A stretch of DNA of 64,000 bases from Natronohydrobacter thiooxidans (GTDB lineage Bacteria; Pseudomonadota; Alphaproteobacteria; Rhodobacterales; Rhodobacteraceae): assembly GCF_001884735.1 (NCBI RefSeq), contig NZ_MJAP01000012.1, positions 1 through 64,000 of the forward strand. Direction: 5' to 3'. Of the stretch, positions 25,991 through 36,512 are shown piece by piece. The first letter of the stretch is position 1; each line of letters starts with the position of its first letter. The position numbers and the translations under genes were made by a program. The notes beneath the pieces were generated by a model. That model was given only the letters and a program-made list of their open reading frames with translations. It ran no database searches and was not told the origin of the DNA.

Positions 25991-28276
25991 ATGCCAGACA
26001 GTCTGGATCAGGAAGCGCTCGACTATCATTCGGGCGGCAGGCCCGGCAAGCTCGCCCTGCGCGCAACGAAGCCGATGGCCTCGCAGCGCGATCTGTCCCT
26101 GGCCTATTCGCCCGGCGTGGCGGCTGCCTGTACCGAGATCCAGAAGACCCCGGCTGACGCCGCCCGCTATACCGCGCGCGGCAATCTGGTGGCTGTCATT
26201 TCCAACGGCACCGCGGTGCTGGGGCTCGGAGATATCGGCGCGCTGGCCTCCAAACCGGTGATGGAGGGCAAGGCGGTTCTGTTCAAGAAATTCGCCGATA
26301 TCGACGTATTCGACATCGAGATCGACGAATCCGACCCCGAAAAGCTGATCGAGACGATCCGGCGGCTGGAACCGACCTTCGGCGCGATCAATCTCGAAGA
26401 TATCAAGGCCCCCGAATGTTTCGAGGTGGAAGCCCGCCTGCGCGAGACCATGGGCATTCCGGTCTTCCACGATGACCAGCACGGCACTGCAGTGGTGGCC
26501 GCCGCGGCCGTGACCAATGCGCTGCGCATCGCCCGCAAGCGGATGGAAGATATCCGCATCGTCTCGGTCGGTGGCGGTGCCGCAGGCATTGCCTGCCTCA
26601 ACCTGCTGCAGACGCTGGGCGCGCGCCGCGAGAATATCTATCTGTGCGACCGCAACGGCCTTGTCGTCACCTCGCGCACGGATCTGAACCCGGAAAAGGC
26701 GCTCTATGCGCTCGATCACCCGCCTGCCGAACTGTCGGATGTGATCCGGGGGGCCGATCTGTTTCTGGGCCTCGCCGGACCGGGGGTTCTGACCCCCGAA
26801 ATGGTCACGCAGATGGCCGATACGCCGATCATCATGGCCATGGCCAATCCCACACCCGAAATCCTGCCCGAACTGGCCCGCGCCGCGCGTCCCGATGCGA
26901 TCATCGCCACCGGGCGGTCGGACTACCCCAATCAGGTCAACAATGTCCTGTGTTTCCCCTATATCTTCCGCGGCGCGCTCGATTGCGGCGCCTCGACCAT
27001 CAACGAGGAAATGAAGGCTGCCTGCGTTCATGCCATCGCCAATCTGGCGCATGCCGAAGCAGTGGATGAGGTTGCGCGCGCTTATCGCGACGAGAATCTG
27101 GTCTTCGGGCCCGATTACATTCTGCCAAAACCCTTCGATCCGCGCCTGCTGGTCGAAGTGTCCATCGCCGTCGCCCGCGCCGCGATGGAAACCGGCGTGG
27201 CGACCCGCCCCATCCCCGATTTCGCGGCCTATCGCGAGCGGCTGATCCGGCTGGTCTATCGCACGGGTTTCCTGATGAAGCCGTTCTTTGAGCGTGCCCG
27301 CAGCACCCGCCGCCGCATCGTCTTTGCCGAGGGCGAGGATGAACGGGTGATCCGTGCCGCTCTTGCCAGCCATCAGGAGCGGCTGGCGCGCCCGGTGCTG
27401 ATCGGCTCGCCCGAGCGGATCGCCCGCATCTGCGCGGAGCGCGGCATCAATGCCAGATCGGGCGAAACCTTCGAGATCATCGACCCTGCCGACCAGAAAC
27501 ACGCCATCCAGCTCAGCGAGGGCTATTGCCGCAAGCTGGGGCGCGACGGGGTCACGCCGCAGCAGGCGCGCAAGATCCTGTCGGGCAACGAAACCGCCAT
27601 TGCCGCGATGATGGTGCGCGAAGCCGAGGCCGATGCGATGATCTGCGGCAGCTATGGTCAGTATCTGTGGCACCACAAACATGTGCAGCGGATTCTGGGC
27701 AGCGGAACGCGCCTGACCGCCGCATTGTCGGTTCTGATTCTGGAAACGGGCGCGGTGTTCATCGCCGACCCCTATGTCAACTATCACCCGACGCATGAGC
27801 AACTGGCCGAAATTGCCGTTCTCGCCGCGCAGGAGGTGCGCCAGTTCGGCCTGACGCCGCGCGTGGCCTTTATCAGCCATGCCAATTTCGGCTCCAGCCC
27901 CACGCCCACCGCCAAAAAGATGCGCGCTGCGGTCGACCGGCTGACCGATCTGGGCGTCGATTTCGAGTTCGAGGGCGAGATGCGCGCCAATCTCGCCTTC
28001 CGGCGCGAGCTGCGCGAGAGCTATCTGCCGGAACAGCGGCTGACAGCCTCGGCCAATATTCTGATCTTCTCGGGGATGGACGCGGCCAATGGCGCGATGA
28101 ATGTCCTCAAAGCGCTGGCTCAGGCGCAACCGGTTGGCCCGATACTGCTGGGCATGGACCGGCGCGCGCAGATCGTCACCCCCTCGGTCACGGTGCGCGG
28201 GCTGCTCAATGCCGTGGCACTGGCCGGCAGCGGCGATGAGGCAACAGCTTATCAGACAGGGAGGATAGCCAAATGA
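25991..28276 (+). CDS. maeB: NADP-type malic enzyme with C-terminal phosphotransacetylase-like domain (MaeB)
   Basis: 761 residues, the standard size of the bacterial MaeB hybrid. Residues 1-430 are malic enzyme: [48 protein letters not shown] and the dinucleotide motif [14 protein letters not shown]. Residues 435-761 are a PTA_PTB-like domain ([14 protein letters not shown]), which in this family regulates the enzyme in response to acetyl-CoA rather than catalysing phosphate transfer. It decarboxylates malate to pyruvate with NADPH formation. SD GGGAGGAAACAGCA precedes the ATG. It overlaps phaA by 4 bases, placing NADPH and pyruvate supply directly beside PHB synthesis. Confidence 0.93.
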   Translation: MPDSLDQEALDYHSGGRPGKLALRATKPMASQRDLSLAYSPGVAAACTEIQKTPADAARYTARGNLVAVISNGTAVLGLGDIGALASKPVMEGKAVLFKKFADIDVFDIEIDESDPEKLIETIRRLEPTFGAINLEDIKAPECFEVEARLRETMGIPVFHDDQHGTAVVAAAAVTNALRIARKRMEDIRIVSVGGGAAGIACLNLLQTLGARRENIYLCDRNGLVVTSRTDLNPEKALYALDHPPAELSDVIRGADLFLGLAGPGVLTPEMVTQMADTPIIMAMANPTPEILPELARAARPDAIIATGRSDYPNQVNNVLCFPYIFRGALDCGASTINEEMKAACVHAIANLAHAEAVDEVARAYRDENLVFGPDYILPKPFDPRLLVEVSIAVARAAMETGVATRPIPDFAAYRERLIRLVYRTGFLMKPFFERARSTRRRIVFAEGEDERVIRAALASHQERLARPVLIGSPERIARICAERGINARSGETFEIIDPADQKHAIQLSEGYCRKLGRDGVTPQQARKILSGNETAIAAMMVREAEADAMICGSYGQYLWHHKHVQRILGSGTRLTAALSVLILETGAVFIADPYVNYHPTHEQLAEIAVLAAQEVRQFGLTPRVAFISHANFGSSPTPTAKKMRAAVDRLTDLGVDFEFEGEMRANLAFRRELRESYLPEQRLTASANILIFSGMDAANGAMNVLKALAQAQPVGPILLGMDRRAQIVTPSVTVRGLLNAVALAGSGDEATAYQTGRIAK

Positions 28277-29445
28277 CCAATGTTGTTATCGTTGCGGCGG
28301 CCCGGACTGCGGTCGGGAGTTTTGGCGGGGCATTTGCCAATACGCCTGCGCATGATCTTGGGGCGGCGGTGCTGGAGGCGGTGGTCGCGCGCGCCGGGGT
28401 GGATAAGGCAGAGGTCTCGGAGACCATTCTGGGTCAGGTTCTGACCGCCGGGCAGGGGCAGAACCCGGCGCGTCAGGCGCATGTCAATGCCGGTCTGCCG
28501 GTTGAATCCTCGGCCTGGTCGCTCAATCAGGTCTGCGGCTCAGGCCTGCGCGCAGTGGCGCTGGGGGCGCAGCATATCCAGCTGGGCGATGCCACCATCG
28601 TGCTGGCGGGCGGGCAGGAGAACATGACGCTTTCGCCCCATGTCGCGCATCTGCGCGCAGGCCAGAAGATGGGCGATATGAAGATGATCGATTCGATGAT
28701 CAAGGACGGGCTCTGGGACGCGTTCAACGGCTATCACATGGGCACCACCGCCGAGAATGTCGCTGCGAAATGGCAGATCACCCGCGATGAGCAGGATGCC
28801 TTTGCCGTGGCCAGCCAGAACAAGGCCGAAGCCGCTCAGAAGGCGGGGAAATTCGCCGATGAGATCGCGGCCTTTACCGTCAAGACCCGCAAGGGCGATA
28901 TCGTGGTCGATCAGGATGAATATATCCGCCATGGCGCGACGCTCGATCAGATGGCGAAGCTGCGCCCGGCCTTCTCGAAAGAGGGCTCGGTCACGGCGGG
29001 CAATGCCTCGGGCCTGAATGACGGTGCGGCGGCGGTGATGCTGATGAGCGCCGAAGAGGCCGAGAAGCGCGGGTTGACGCCGCTTGCGCGCATCGCGAGC
29101 TATGCGACGGCGGGGCTTGATCCCTCGGTCATGGGGGTGGGTCCGATCCATGCCAGCCGCAAGGCGCTGGCCAAAGCGGGCTGGAGCGCGGCTGATCTCG
29201 ATCTGATCGAGGCCAATGAAGCCTTCGCGGCGCAAGCCTGCGCGGTGAACAAGGATATGGGCTGGGATGTTGAAAAAGTGAACGTCAATGGCGGTGCCAT
29301 CGCGATCGGCCACCCGATCGGCGCCTCGGGATGTCGGATTTTGAACACTTTGCTGTTCGAGATGCAGCGCCGTGACGCGAAGAAGGGGCTGGCGACGCTG
29401 TGCATCGGGGGCGGCATGGGTGTCGCGATGTGTCTGGAACGCTGA
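28273..29445 (+). CDS. phaA: Acetyl-CoA acetyltransferase / beta-ketothiolase (PhaA)
   Basis: 390 residues, the family size. The active-site cysteine is Cys88 in [10 protein letters not shown], with His347 in GHPIGASG and Cys377 in CIGGGMG, one residue off the Zoogloea PhaA numbering I recall. It condenses two acetyl-CoA to acetoacetyl-CoA. The start codon overlaps the maeB stop (ATGA). PhaB follows after 90 bases that include a perfect hairpin. Confidence 0.95.
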   Translation: MTNVVIVAAARTAVGSFGGAFANTPAHDLGAAVLEAVVARAGVDKAEVSETILGQVLTAGQGQNPARQAHVNAGLPVESSAWSLNQVCGSGLRAVALGAQHIQLGDATIVLAGGQENMTLSPHVAHLRAGQKMGDMKMIDSMIKDGLWDAFNGYHMGTTAENVAAKWQITRDEQDAFAVASQNKAEAAQKAGKFADEIAAFTVKTRKGDIVVDQDEYIRHGATLDQMAKLRPAFSKEGSVTAGNASGLNDGAAAVMLMSAEEAEKRGLTPLARIASYATAGLDPSVMGVGPIHASRKALAKAGWSAADLDLIEANEAFAAQACAVNKDMGWDVEKVNVNGGAIAIGHPIGASGCRILNTLLFEMQRRDAKKGLATLCIGGGMGVAMCLER

Positions 29446-29455
29446 GGTGAGGGGG

Positions 29456-29476
29456 CTGCGCAATAATCTTGCGCAG
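29456..29476 (+). promoter_or_regulatory. Perfect inverted repeat between phaA and phaB
   Basis: Arms CTGCGCAA and TTGCGCAG with a 5-base loop TAATC. It has no T-run, so it is not a classic terminator. PhaR-type regulators of PHB genes are reported to bind CTGC/GCAG-like repeats in related bacteria, so an operator is possible; an mRNA processing or stability stem is the alternative. Confidence 0.45.
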
Positions 29477-29535
29477 GCCCGCGCAATTCATTACCAGATA
29501 TTTCGTCAATCATAATTCCTGATAGGAGGGGACAA

Positions 29536-30258
29536 ATGGCAAGAGTGGCACTCGTCACAGGCGGATCGCGCGGCATTGGGGCTGCGATCTCAAAGGAACT
29601 GGCGGCCCGGGGCTATACCGTGGCCGCGACTTATGCGGGCAATGACGCGGCAGCAGCGGCCTTCACCGAAGCGACCGGCATCAAGACCTATAAATGGAAC
29701 GCGGCGGATTATGAGGCCTCCAAGGCCGGTCTGGCGCAGGTCGAGGCCGATCTGGGCCCGATCGAGATCGTGGTGGCCAATGCCGGGATCACCCGCGACG
29801 CGCCCTTCCACAAGATGACGCCGGAGCAGTGGAAAGAGGTGATCGACACGAATTTGACCGGTGTTTTCAACACGGTACACCCGATCTGGCCGGGGATGCG
29901 CGAGCGCAAATTCGGGCGCGTGGTGGTGATTTCCTCGATCAACGGGCAGAAGGGCCAGTTCGGTCAGGTGAATTACGCGGCCACCAAGGCGGGCGATCTC
30001 GGCATCGTCAAATCTCTGGCGCAGGAAGGCGCGCGGGCGGGCATCACCGCCAATGCGGTCTGTCCGGGCTATATCGCGACGGAGATGGTGATGGCGGTGC
30101 CCGAGAAAGTGCGCGAGAGCATCATCGCGGGGATCCCGGCCGGACGTCTGGGTGAGCCCGAGGAAATCGCGCGCTGCGTGGCCTTTCTGGTTGCCGATGA
30201 CGCGGGTTTCATCAACGGCTCCACCATCAGCGCCAACGGCGCGCAGTTTTTCGTCTGA
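29536..30258 (+). CDS. phaB: Acetoacetyl-CoA reductase (PhaB)
   Basis: 240 residues, short-chain dehydrogenase. The cofactor motif is TGGSRGIGAAIS, the NAG motif is ANAGITRD, and the catalytic residues are Ser134, Tyr147 and Lys151 (YAATK). The ITRDAPFHKM segment and the C-terminal FINGSTISANGAQFFV-like ending (STISANGAQ) are typical of PhaB. It reduces acetoacetyl-CoA to (R)-3-hydroxybutyryl-CoA with NADPH. SD AGGAGGGG precedes the ATG. The polymerase PhaC is not in the window. Confidence 0.95.
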   Translation: MARVALVTGGSRGIGAAISKELAARGYTVAATYAGNDAAAAAFTEATGIKTYKWNAADYEASKAGLAQVEADLGPIEIVVANAGITRDAPFHKMTPEQWKEVIDTNLTGVFNTVHPIWPGMRERKFGRVVVISSINGQKGQFGQVNYAATKAGDLGIVKSLAQEGARAGITANAVCPGYIATEMVMAVPEKVRESIIAGIPAGRLGEPEEIARCVAFLVADDAGFINGSTISANGAQFFV

Positions 30259-30315
30259 CGAAATCCGCTTTCACGATGTAAAAAAGACCGCAACCCTGTC
30301 CAGAGGGGGCAAACC

Positions 30316-32973
30316 ATGCCAAACGCCGACACCGATATCGACCCGCTCGAAACCCGCGAGTGGCAGGAGGCCATCGAGGATGTGATCGCCCGCGACGGGG
30401 CGCCGCGCGCGCATTACCTGCTGGATCGCGCTGTGCAGCAGGCGCGGGCGGCGGGGGCCGCATTGCCATTCTCGGCGACGACACCCTATCAGAACACCAT
30501 TCCGCCCGATGACCAGCTGGAATTTCCCGGCGATCTGGAGATGGAATGGCGCATCCGCACCATCAACCGCTGGAACGCGATGGCAACAGTGGTGAAGCGC
30601 AACAAGGTCTCCAGCGAATATGGCGGCCATATTGCCAGCTTCGCCTCATCGGCGGTGATGTATGACATCGGGCTGAACCATTTCTGGCGCGCGCGGTCGG
30701 AAAGCCATGGCGGCGATCTGGTGTTCTTTCAGGGTCATGTGATCCCGGGCATCTATGCGCGCAGTTTCATGGAAGGGCGGATCAGCGAGGAGCAGCTTCT
30801 GAACTTCCGCTCCGAGGTCGCGGGGCAGGGGCTGAGTTCCTATCCGCATCCCTGGCTGATGCCCGATTACTGGCAGTTCCCCACGGTCTCGATGGGGCTG
30901 GGGCCGTTGATGGCGATCTATCAGGCGCGGTTCATGAAATACATGCACAATCGCGGGCTGATCGACATGGCCGACCGCAAGGTCTGGTGCTTTCTGGGCG
31001 ATGGCGAGATGGATGAGCCGGAAAGCCTGGGCGCGATCAGCCTTGCCGCGCGCGAAAAGCTCGACAATCTGATCTTCGTCGTCAATTGCAACCTGCAGCG
31101 GCTGGACGGGCCGGTGCGGGGCAATTCGAAGATCGTGCAGGAGCTTGAGGGCGAGTTTCGCGGCGGTGGCTGGAATGTGATCAAGCTCTTGTGGGGCAAG
31201 GGCTGGGACGAGTTGCTGGAGAAGGACACCACGGGCCGCCTGCGCCAGCTTATGGATGAAACCATCGATGGTGATTATCAGACCTTCAAATCGAAGGACG
31301 GGGCCTATATCCGCGAGCATTTCTTTGGCAAATACCCGGAAACGGCAGCGCTGGTCGCAGACTGGAGCGATGATCAGATCTGGGCGCTGCGGCGGGGCGG
31401 GCATGACCCCGAGAAGGTCTATACCGCCTTCAGACGCGCCACGATGACCGAGGGCCAGCCGACCTGCCTGCTGGTCAAGACCGTCAAGGGCTATGGCATG
31501 GGCAGTGCCGGCGAAGGCCAGAATATCACCCATCAGCAAAAGAAGCTGGCCGAGGATCAGTTGCGCGCCTTTCGGGACCGTTTCCAGATCCCGGTCTCGG
31601 ACGCAGACCTGCCGAAAGCGCCCTTCGTTTCGCTGAACAATGCGCAGCAGGCCTATCTGAGTGAGCGGCGTCAGGCGCTTGGGGGTGCATTTCCCAAACG
31701 CGACTGGCGCGATGCCCCCAAGCTGGAAATCCCGCCGCTGAGCAGTTTCGAGGCGCAGTTGAAAGGCACCGGCAAGCGCGAGATTTCGACCACCATGGCC
31801 TTTGTCCGGCTGCTGACGACGCTGCTGCGCGACAAGACTATCGGCAAGCATGTGGTGCCGATCGTGCCCGATGAAAGCCGCACTTTCGGGATGGAAGGGC
31901 TGTTCCGCTCGGTGGGGATCTACAATCCGCTGGGGCAGAATTACACGCCCGAAGATGCCGCGCAGATGATGTTCTACAAGGAAACCACGGACGGGCAGGT
32001 GCTGCAGGAGGGCATCAACGAGGCGGGCGCGATGGCCGACTGGATCGCGGCGGCGACATCCTATTCGGTGCATGGCGTGCCGATGATCCCCTTCTTCATC
32101 TATTACTCGATGTTCGGTTTCCAGCGCATCGGCGATCTGGCCTGGGCGGCGGGCGACAGCCGGGCGCGGGGCTTCATGCTGGGCGGCACTGCCGGGCGGA
32201 CCACTCTGAATGGCGAGGGGCTGCAGCATCAGGACGGGCATAGCCATATTCTGGCCGGGACCATCCCGAATTGTGTCAGCTACGACCCGACCTTCAGCTA
32301 TGAGGTGGCGGTGATCCTGCATCACGGGTTGCAGCGCATGTATGTCGAACAGCGCGACGAGTATTTCTATCTGACCCTGATGAATGAGAATTACGCGCAT
32401 CCCGATATGCCCGAAGGGGTGGAGGAGGGCATCGTGCGCGGGCTCTATCGCCTGTCAAAGGCCGAAGCCGCGGGCAAGCGCCATGTCAATCTGATGGGTT
32501 CGGGCACGATTCTGGTGCAGGTGATGAAGGCCGCCGAGATGCTGCAGGCCGATTTCGGGGTGACATCGGATATCTGGTCGGCGACCAGTTTCAACCTGCT
32601 GGCGCGTGACGGGCAGGATGTGGAACGCCATAACCGGCTGAACCCGCTGGGCACGCCGGAGCTGGCCTATGTGACTCAGGCTCTGGACGGGGCGCAGGGG
32701 CCGGTGATCGCCGCGACCGATTACATGCGCAATTATGCCGAACAGATACGGGCCTATGTGCCGCTTCCCTATACGGTGCTGGGCACGGATGGTTTCGGGC
32801 GCTCGGACAGCCGCGCCAATCTGCGCCGCTTCTTCGAGGTCGATGCCAATCATATCGCCGCAGCCGCGATGGTGGCGCTGTTCCGGGAAGGCGCGATCAG
32901 CAAGGCCGAAATGGCCGCAGCGCTGCAGAAATACGACATTGACGGTGCCAAGCCAAACCCGCGGCACAGCTGA
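30316..32973 (+). CDS. aceE: Pyruvate dehydrogenase E1 component, homodimeric type (AceE)
   Basis: 885 residues, like E. coli AceE (about 887). The thiamine diphosphate motif starts GDGEMDEPESLGAI and ends with NCN, and the pyrimidine/transketolase central part includes SYSVHGVPMIPFFIYYSMFGFQR-like sequence (MIPFFIYYSMFGFQR). It decarboxylates pyruvate and acetylates the lipoyl groups of E2. SD AGAGGGGG precedes the ATG at 30316. Alphaproteobacteria normally rely on the alpha2-beta2 E1 (PdhA/PdhB), so a homodimeric E1 suggests a second, specialised complex or acquisition from beta/gammaproteobacteria. Confidence 0.95.
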   Translation: MPNADTDIDPLETREWQEAIEDVIARDGAPRAHYLLDRAVQQARAAGAALPFSATTPYQNTIPPDDQLEFPGDLEMEWRIRTINRWNAMATVVKRNKVSSEYGGHIASFASSAVMYDIGLNHFWRARSESHGGDLVFFQGHVIPGIYARSFMEGRISEEQLLNFRSEVAGQGLSSYPHPWLMPDYWQFPTVSMGLGPLMAIYQARFMKYMHNRGLIDMADRKVWCFLGDGEMDEPESLGAISLAAREKLDNLIFVVNCNLQRLDGPVRGNSKIVQELEGEFRGGGWNVIKLLWGKGWDELLEKDTTGRLRQLMDETIDGDYQTFKSKDGAYIREHFFGKYPETAALVADWSDDQIWALRRGGHDPEKVYTAFRRATMTEGQPTCLLVKTVKGYGMGSAGEGQNITHQQKKLAEDQLRAFRDRFQIPVSDADLPKAPFVSLNNAQQAYLSERRQALGGAFPKRDWRDAPKLEIPPLSSFEAQLKGTGKREISTTMAFVRLLTTLLRDKTIGKHVVPIVPDESRTFGMEGLFRSVGIYNPLGQNYTPEDAAQMMFYKETTDGQVLQEGINEAGAMADWIAAATSYSVHGVPMIPFFIYYSMFGFQRIGDLAWAAGDSRARGFMLGGTAGRTTLNGEGLQHQDGHSHILAGTIPNCVSYDPTFSYEVAVILHHGLQRMYVEQRDEYFYLTLMNENYAHPDMPEGVEEGIVRGLYRLSKAEAAGKRHVNLMGSGTILVQVMKAAEMLQADFGVTSDIWSATSFNLLARDGQDVERHNRLNPLGTPELAYVTQALDGAQGPVIAATDYMRNYAEQIRAYVPLPYTVLGTDGFGRSDSRANLRRFFEVDANHIAAAAMVALFREGAISKAEMAAALQKYDIDGAKPNPRHS

Positions 32974-32996
32974 AAACCGAAAGAGGAGACAGAGCC

Positions 32997-34241
32997 ATGG
33001 TAACTGAGGTCAAGGTTCCCGATATCGGTGATTTCGAGGATGTGCCGGTGATCACCATATTGGTCGCGGTGGGCGACCGGATCGCACCCGAGGATCCGCT
33101 GGTCGAGCTGGAAAGCGACAAGGCGACGATGGAAGTGCCCTCGCCCCTGGGCGGGGTGGTGGCTTCGATCGTGGTTGCGCCGGGCGACCGGGTGTCCGAG
33201 GGCTCGGTCATCCTGACGGTCGAGGAAGAGGGCGCGCAAGCTGCGGCGCCTGCCGCCGCTGCTGCTGCCCCGGCCCCTGCTGCCGCCCCGGCCAGTGCGG
33301 CTGCCGCCCCCGCCCCGGTCACGGATCTGGGATTCGGCAAGGTCCATGCCTCGCCCTCGGTCCGGGCATTTGCGCGCGCGCTTGGGGTCGATCTGGCGAA
33401 GGTCAACGGCACCGGGCGCAAGGGCCGTATCCTGCGCGAGGATGTGACCGCGCGCTTCAAGGCCACTGCCGCCCCGGCTGCGCCTGCGGCTGTTGCCGGT
33501 GGCACCGGGATTCCGCCGGTTCCGGTGGTCGATTTCTCGAAATTCGGGCCGGTCGAAGATGTCGAGATGCCGCGCATCAAGAAGCTGTCCGGCCCGGCGC
33601 TGCACCGGTCCTGGCTGAATGTGCCGCATGTGACCCATCAGGAAGAGGCGGATATCACCGAGATCGACCGCTACCGCAAGGAACTGGATACCGAGGCGAA
33701 GGAACAGGGCTACCGGGTCACGCTGCTGTCCTTCATCATCAAGGCCAGCGTCTCGGCGCTGCGCAGGCATTGGGAATTCAATTCCTCGCTGCATCCTGAC
33801 GGCGACAAGCTGATCCGCAAGCATTATTACAATATCGGTTTTGCCGCCGACACGCCGAACGGGCTGGTGGTGCCGGTGATCAGGGATGCCGACCGCAAGG
33901 GGATCATCGAGATCTCGAAGGAACTGGGCGAATTGAGTGCCAAGGCGCGGGCGGGCGAGTTGAAGAGCGCCGATATGCAGGGCGCGACCTTTACCATTTC
34001 ATCGCTGGGGGGCATCGGCGGCACCGGCTTTACGCCCATCGTCAATGCGCCGGAAGTGGCCATTCTGGGCCTGACCCGCTCGCGCATGGCGCCGGTCTGG
34101 AACGGGACGGAATTTGTGCCGCGCAACATGCTGCCGATGTCGCTGAGCTATGATCACCGCGCCATCGACGGCGCGCTGGCGGCGCGCTTTGCGGTGACGC
34201 TGAAAACCCTGCTCGGCGATATGCGCCGGTTGATGCTGTGA
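32997..34241 (+). CDS. aceF: Dihydrolipoamide acetyltransferase, PDH E2 (AceF)
   Basis: 414 residues with one lipoyl domain (lipoyl-lysine Lys42 in ESDKATMEVPSP), an Ala/Pro-rich hinge (about 80-110), a peripheral subunit-binding domain (ASPSVRAFARALGVDLAKV) and the catalytic core ending in SYDHRAIDGALAARF, which carries the HxxxDG motif. It passes acetyl groups to CoA in the PDH complex. It follows aceE by 23 bases. Confidence 0.94.
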   Translation: MVTEVKVPDIGDFEDVPVITILVAVGDRIAPEDPLVELESDKATMEVPSPLGGVVASIVVAPGDRVSEGSVILTVEEEGAQAAAPAAAAAAPAPAAAPASAAAAPAPVTDLGFGKVHASPSVRAFARALGVDLAKVNGTGRKGRILREDVTARFKATAAPAAPAAVAGGTGIPPVPVVDFSKFGPVEDVEMPRIKKLSGPALHRSWLNVPHVTHQEEADITEIDRYRKELDTEAKEQGYRVTLLSFIIKASVSALRRHWEFNSSLHPDGDKLIRKHYYNIGFAADTPNGLVVPVIRDADRKGIIEISKELGELSAKARAGELKSADMQGATFTISSLGGIGGTGFTPIVNAPEVAILGLTRSRMAPVWNGTEFVPRNMLPMSLSYDHRAIDGALAARFAVTLKTLLGDMRRLML

Positions 34242-34255
34242 CGGGGGACAAGAAC

Positions 34256-35983
34256 ATGGAGATCAAGGTTCCCGATATCGGTGATTACAAGGATGTGCCG
34301 GTCATCAGCATTCTGGTGCAGCCCGGCGATACTGTGGCGGTGGATGATCCGCTGATTGAACTGGAAAGCGACAAGGCCACGATGGAGGTGCCAAGCCCCG
34401 TCGCCGGTGTCGTGCGTGAATTGCGCGTGGCGGTTGGCGACAGTGTTTCGGAAGGCAGCCCCATTATGGTGGTCGAGGCGGCAGGCGCTGCGGATGCTCC
34501 CGCTGCGGCGCCTGCCGCTGCCAGTCCGGCCCCCATAGCCGCCCCCGCCGCCAGCCGCGGCGATGTGCATGGCGAGATCGTGGTGCTGGGCTCTGGCCCC
34601 GGCGGCTATACGGCGGCGTTTCGTGCGGCCGATCTGGGTCGGCAGGTCGTGCTGATCGAACGTGACCCGACACTGGGCGGGGTGTGCCTGAATGTGGGCT
34701 GCATTCCGTCCAAGGCGCTGCTGCACGCGGCCAAGGTGATTACCGAGGCCGAGGAGATGGCCGGGCATGGCCTCAGTTTCGGCAAGCCCAAGGTTGATAT
34801 CGACGCTTTGCGCGGCTGGAAATCCTCGGTTGTCTCGCAGCTGACCGGCGGTTTGTCGGGCCTTGCCAAGGCGCGCAAAGTGACGGTGGTACGGGGCACG
34901 GGCCGCTTTGCGGGGCCGAATATGATCGAGGTGACGGCGCCTGATGGTGCGCGTTCCACGGTCAGCTTTGACCAATGCATCATTGCCGCCGGGTCCGAGC
35001 CGGTGCAACTGCCGTTCCTGCCAAAGGACGATCCCCGCGTGATCGATTCCACCGGCGCGCTGGAACTCGCGGATCTGCCCAAGCGCATGCTGGTGCTGGG
35101 CGGCGGGATCATCGGGCTGGAAATGGCCTGCGTCTATGATGCGCTGGGGTCGAAAATTACCGTGGTCGAGCTGATGGACCAGCTTATCCCCGGCGCGGAT
35201 AAGGATATCGTCAAGCCGCTGCATGCGCGCATCAATGGGCGCTATGAGAATATCCTGCTCAGGACCAAGGTCACTGCGGTCGAGGCGCAGAAGAAGGGGC
35301 TGAAAGTCACCTTCGAGGCCGAAGATGGCAGCACCAGCAGCGATGTATTCGACAAGGTGCTGGTGGCGGTCGGGCGGCGGCCCAATGGCGCGCTGATCGG
35401 GGCCGAGGCCGCCGGGGTCACGGTCGATGCGCGCGGCTTCATCACGGTGGACAACCGCCAGCGGACAAATGTTCCGCATATCTTTGCGATCGGCGATGTG
35501 GTCGGCCAGCCGATGCTGGCCCACAAGGCGGTGCATGAAGGCAAGGTTGCGGCCGAGGTCGCATCTGGCCTGCCGCGTGCGTTTGATGCGCGGGTGATCC
35601 CTTCGGTCGCCTATACCGATCCCGAAATCGCCTGGGTCGGCGTGACCGAGACCGAGGCCAAGGCGCAGGGGCTGAAGGTGGGCAAGGGGGTGTTCCCTTG
35701 GGCGGCTTCGGGGCGGTCGCTGTCGCTGGGCCGCTCTGAGGGGCTGACCAAGCTGATCTTTGATGAAGCCGATGACCGGGTGATCGGCGCAGGCATTGTC
35801 GGGCCCAATGCGGGCGATCTGATCGCCGAGGTGGCGCTGGCCATCGAGATGGGGGCGGATGCCGTCGATCTGGGTCATACGATCCACCCGCATCCGACCT
35901 TGTCCGAGACGGTGAATTTTGCCGCCGAGATGTTTGAAGGTACAATAACCGATCTTGTCCCGCCGAAGCGGCGCAAGCAGTAA
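34256..35983 (+). CDS. lpdA: Dihydrolipoamide dehydrogenase with N-terminal lipoyl domain, PDH E3 (Lpd)
   Basis: 575 residues. An extra lipoyl domain (1-80, Lys40 in ESDKATMEVPSP) and Ala/Pro linker precede the flavoprotein. FAD motif VLGSGPGGYTAAFRAADLG, redox pair in GGVCLNVGCIPSKALLHA, NAD motif GGGIIGLEMA and the C-terminal active-site HTIHPHPTLSE are present. The ATG at 34256 starts the lipoyl domain exactly. A lipoylated E3 is typical of betaproteobacterial and neisserial PDH operons and supports an unusual origin of the aceE-aceF-lpd set. Confidence 0.94.
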   Translation: MEIKVPDIGDYKDVPVISILVQPGDTVAVDDPLIELESDKATMEVPSPVAGVVRELRVAVGDSVSEGSPIMVVEAAGAADAPAAAPAAASPAPIAAPAASRGDVHGEIVVLGSGPGGYTAAFRAADLGRQVVLIERDPTLGGVCLNVGCIPSKALLHAAKVITEAEEMAGHGLSFGKPKVDIDALRGWKSSVVSQLTGGLSGLAKARKVTVVRGTGRFAGPNMIEVTAPDGARSTVSFDQCIIAAGSEPVQLPFLPKDDPRVIDSTGALELADLPKRMLVLGGGIIGLEMACVYDALGSKITVVELMDQLIPGADKDIVKPLHARINGRYENILLRTKVTAVEAQKKGLKVTFEAEDGSTSSDVFDKVLVAVGRRPNGALIGAEAAGVTVDARGFITVDNRQRTNVPHIFAIGDVVGQPMLAHKAVHEGKVAAEVASGLPRAFDARVIPSVAYTDPEIAWVGVTETEAKAQGLKVGKGVFPWAASGRSLSLGRSEGLTKLIFDEADDRVIGAGIVGPNAGDLIAEVALAIEMGADAVDLGHTIHPHPTLSETVNFAAEMFEGTITDLVPPKRRKQ

Positions 35984-36009
35984 TCACTGAATTGACGGAG
36001 GAGGCCAAA

Positions 36010-36465
36010 ATGACCAACAAGGATCCCTTCAACATAAATGAGATGCTCAAGGCATTTTCACCCGAGGCGACGCAGCGCATGTTTGCCGCGCTGACCCCTG
36101 GGGCGGAAGACCGAGCGCCGGAGAAGCTGACACAGGAGTTGCAGGAGCTTGCGCAGACCTATCAGCGCAGTCTTGACATGATGATGCGCACCAATAGCAC
36201 AGTGGGAGAAGCCTATGGCGACCTGTTCGTGCGGCAGACCCGGATTTTCTCGGATCTGGCGGCCTTGGCCAATGACCAGATGACGACGATGAAGCAATCC
36301 GGGGCCGATGCGGAAAAACAGGCCGAGGCCTATAAGGCTGTGATGGATCAGGCGATGGAGCTGATGCGCAAATCTGTCGAGGCCACGCAGCAGGCCAATG
36401 AGAAAGCCCTGAAAGAGTTGACAGCAGGAGTTGACGCGGTGGCGGCGAGTCTGAAAAACTCCTGA
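36010..36465 (+). CDS. Phasin-like PHB granule protein
   Basis: 151 residues, almost entirely helical, rich in Ala, Met, Gln, Glu and Lys, without a signal peptide or membrane helix. The arrangement (short N-terminal helix NINEMLKAFSPEATQRMF, then long amphipathic helices such as QSGADAEKQAEAYKAVMDQ) fits phasins that coat polyhydroxyalkanoate granules. SD GGAGGAGGCC precedes the ATG at 36010. Lying after PhaA, PhaB and PDH, it supports a PHB role for the operon. Sequence conservation in phasins is low, so the call rests on composition and context. Confidence 0.65.
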   Translation: MTNKDPFNINEMLKAFSPEATQRMFAALTPGAEDRAPEKLTQELQELAQTYQRSLDMMMRTNSTVGEAYGDLFVRQTRIFSDLAALANDQMTTMKQSGADAEKQAEAYKAVMDQAMELMRKSVEATQQANEKALKELTAGVDAVAASLKNS

Positions 36466-36512
36466 CAGGGGAGGTTCCGGGCCGTGGAGCCGGGAAACGG
36501 GGCGGGAGCGCT

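Noticed and set aside
25496..28129. An 877-codon antisense frame over maeB
   Set aside because: Same reason: maeB on the other strand is complete with catalytic motifs. Similar long antisense frames over aceE (30646-32400), lpd (34154-35893), the SLC13 gene (14691-16241) and the multi-PAS kinase (39978-41945) were also left out.
27290..28276. A separate phosphotransacetylase (Pta) gene
   Set aside because: The phosphotransacetylase-like sequence is in frame with the malic enzyme without any start signal and matches the known MaeB hybrid architecture, where it is regulatory.
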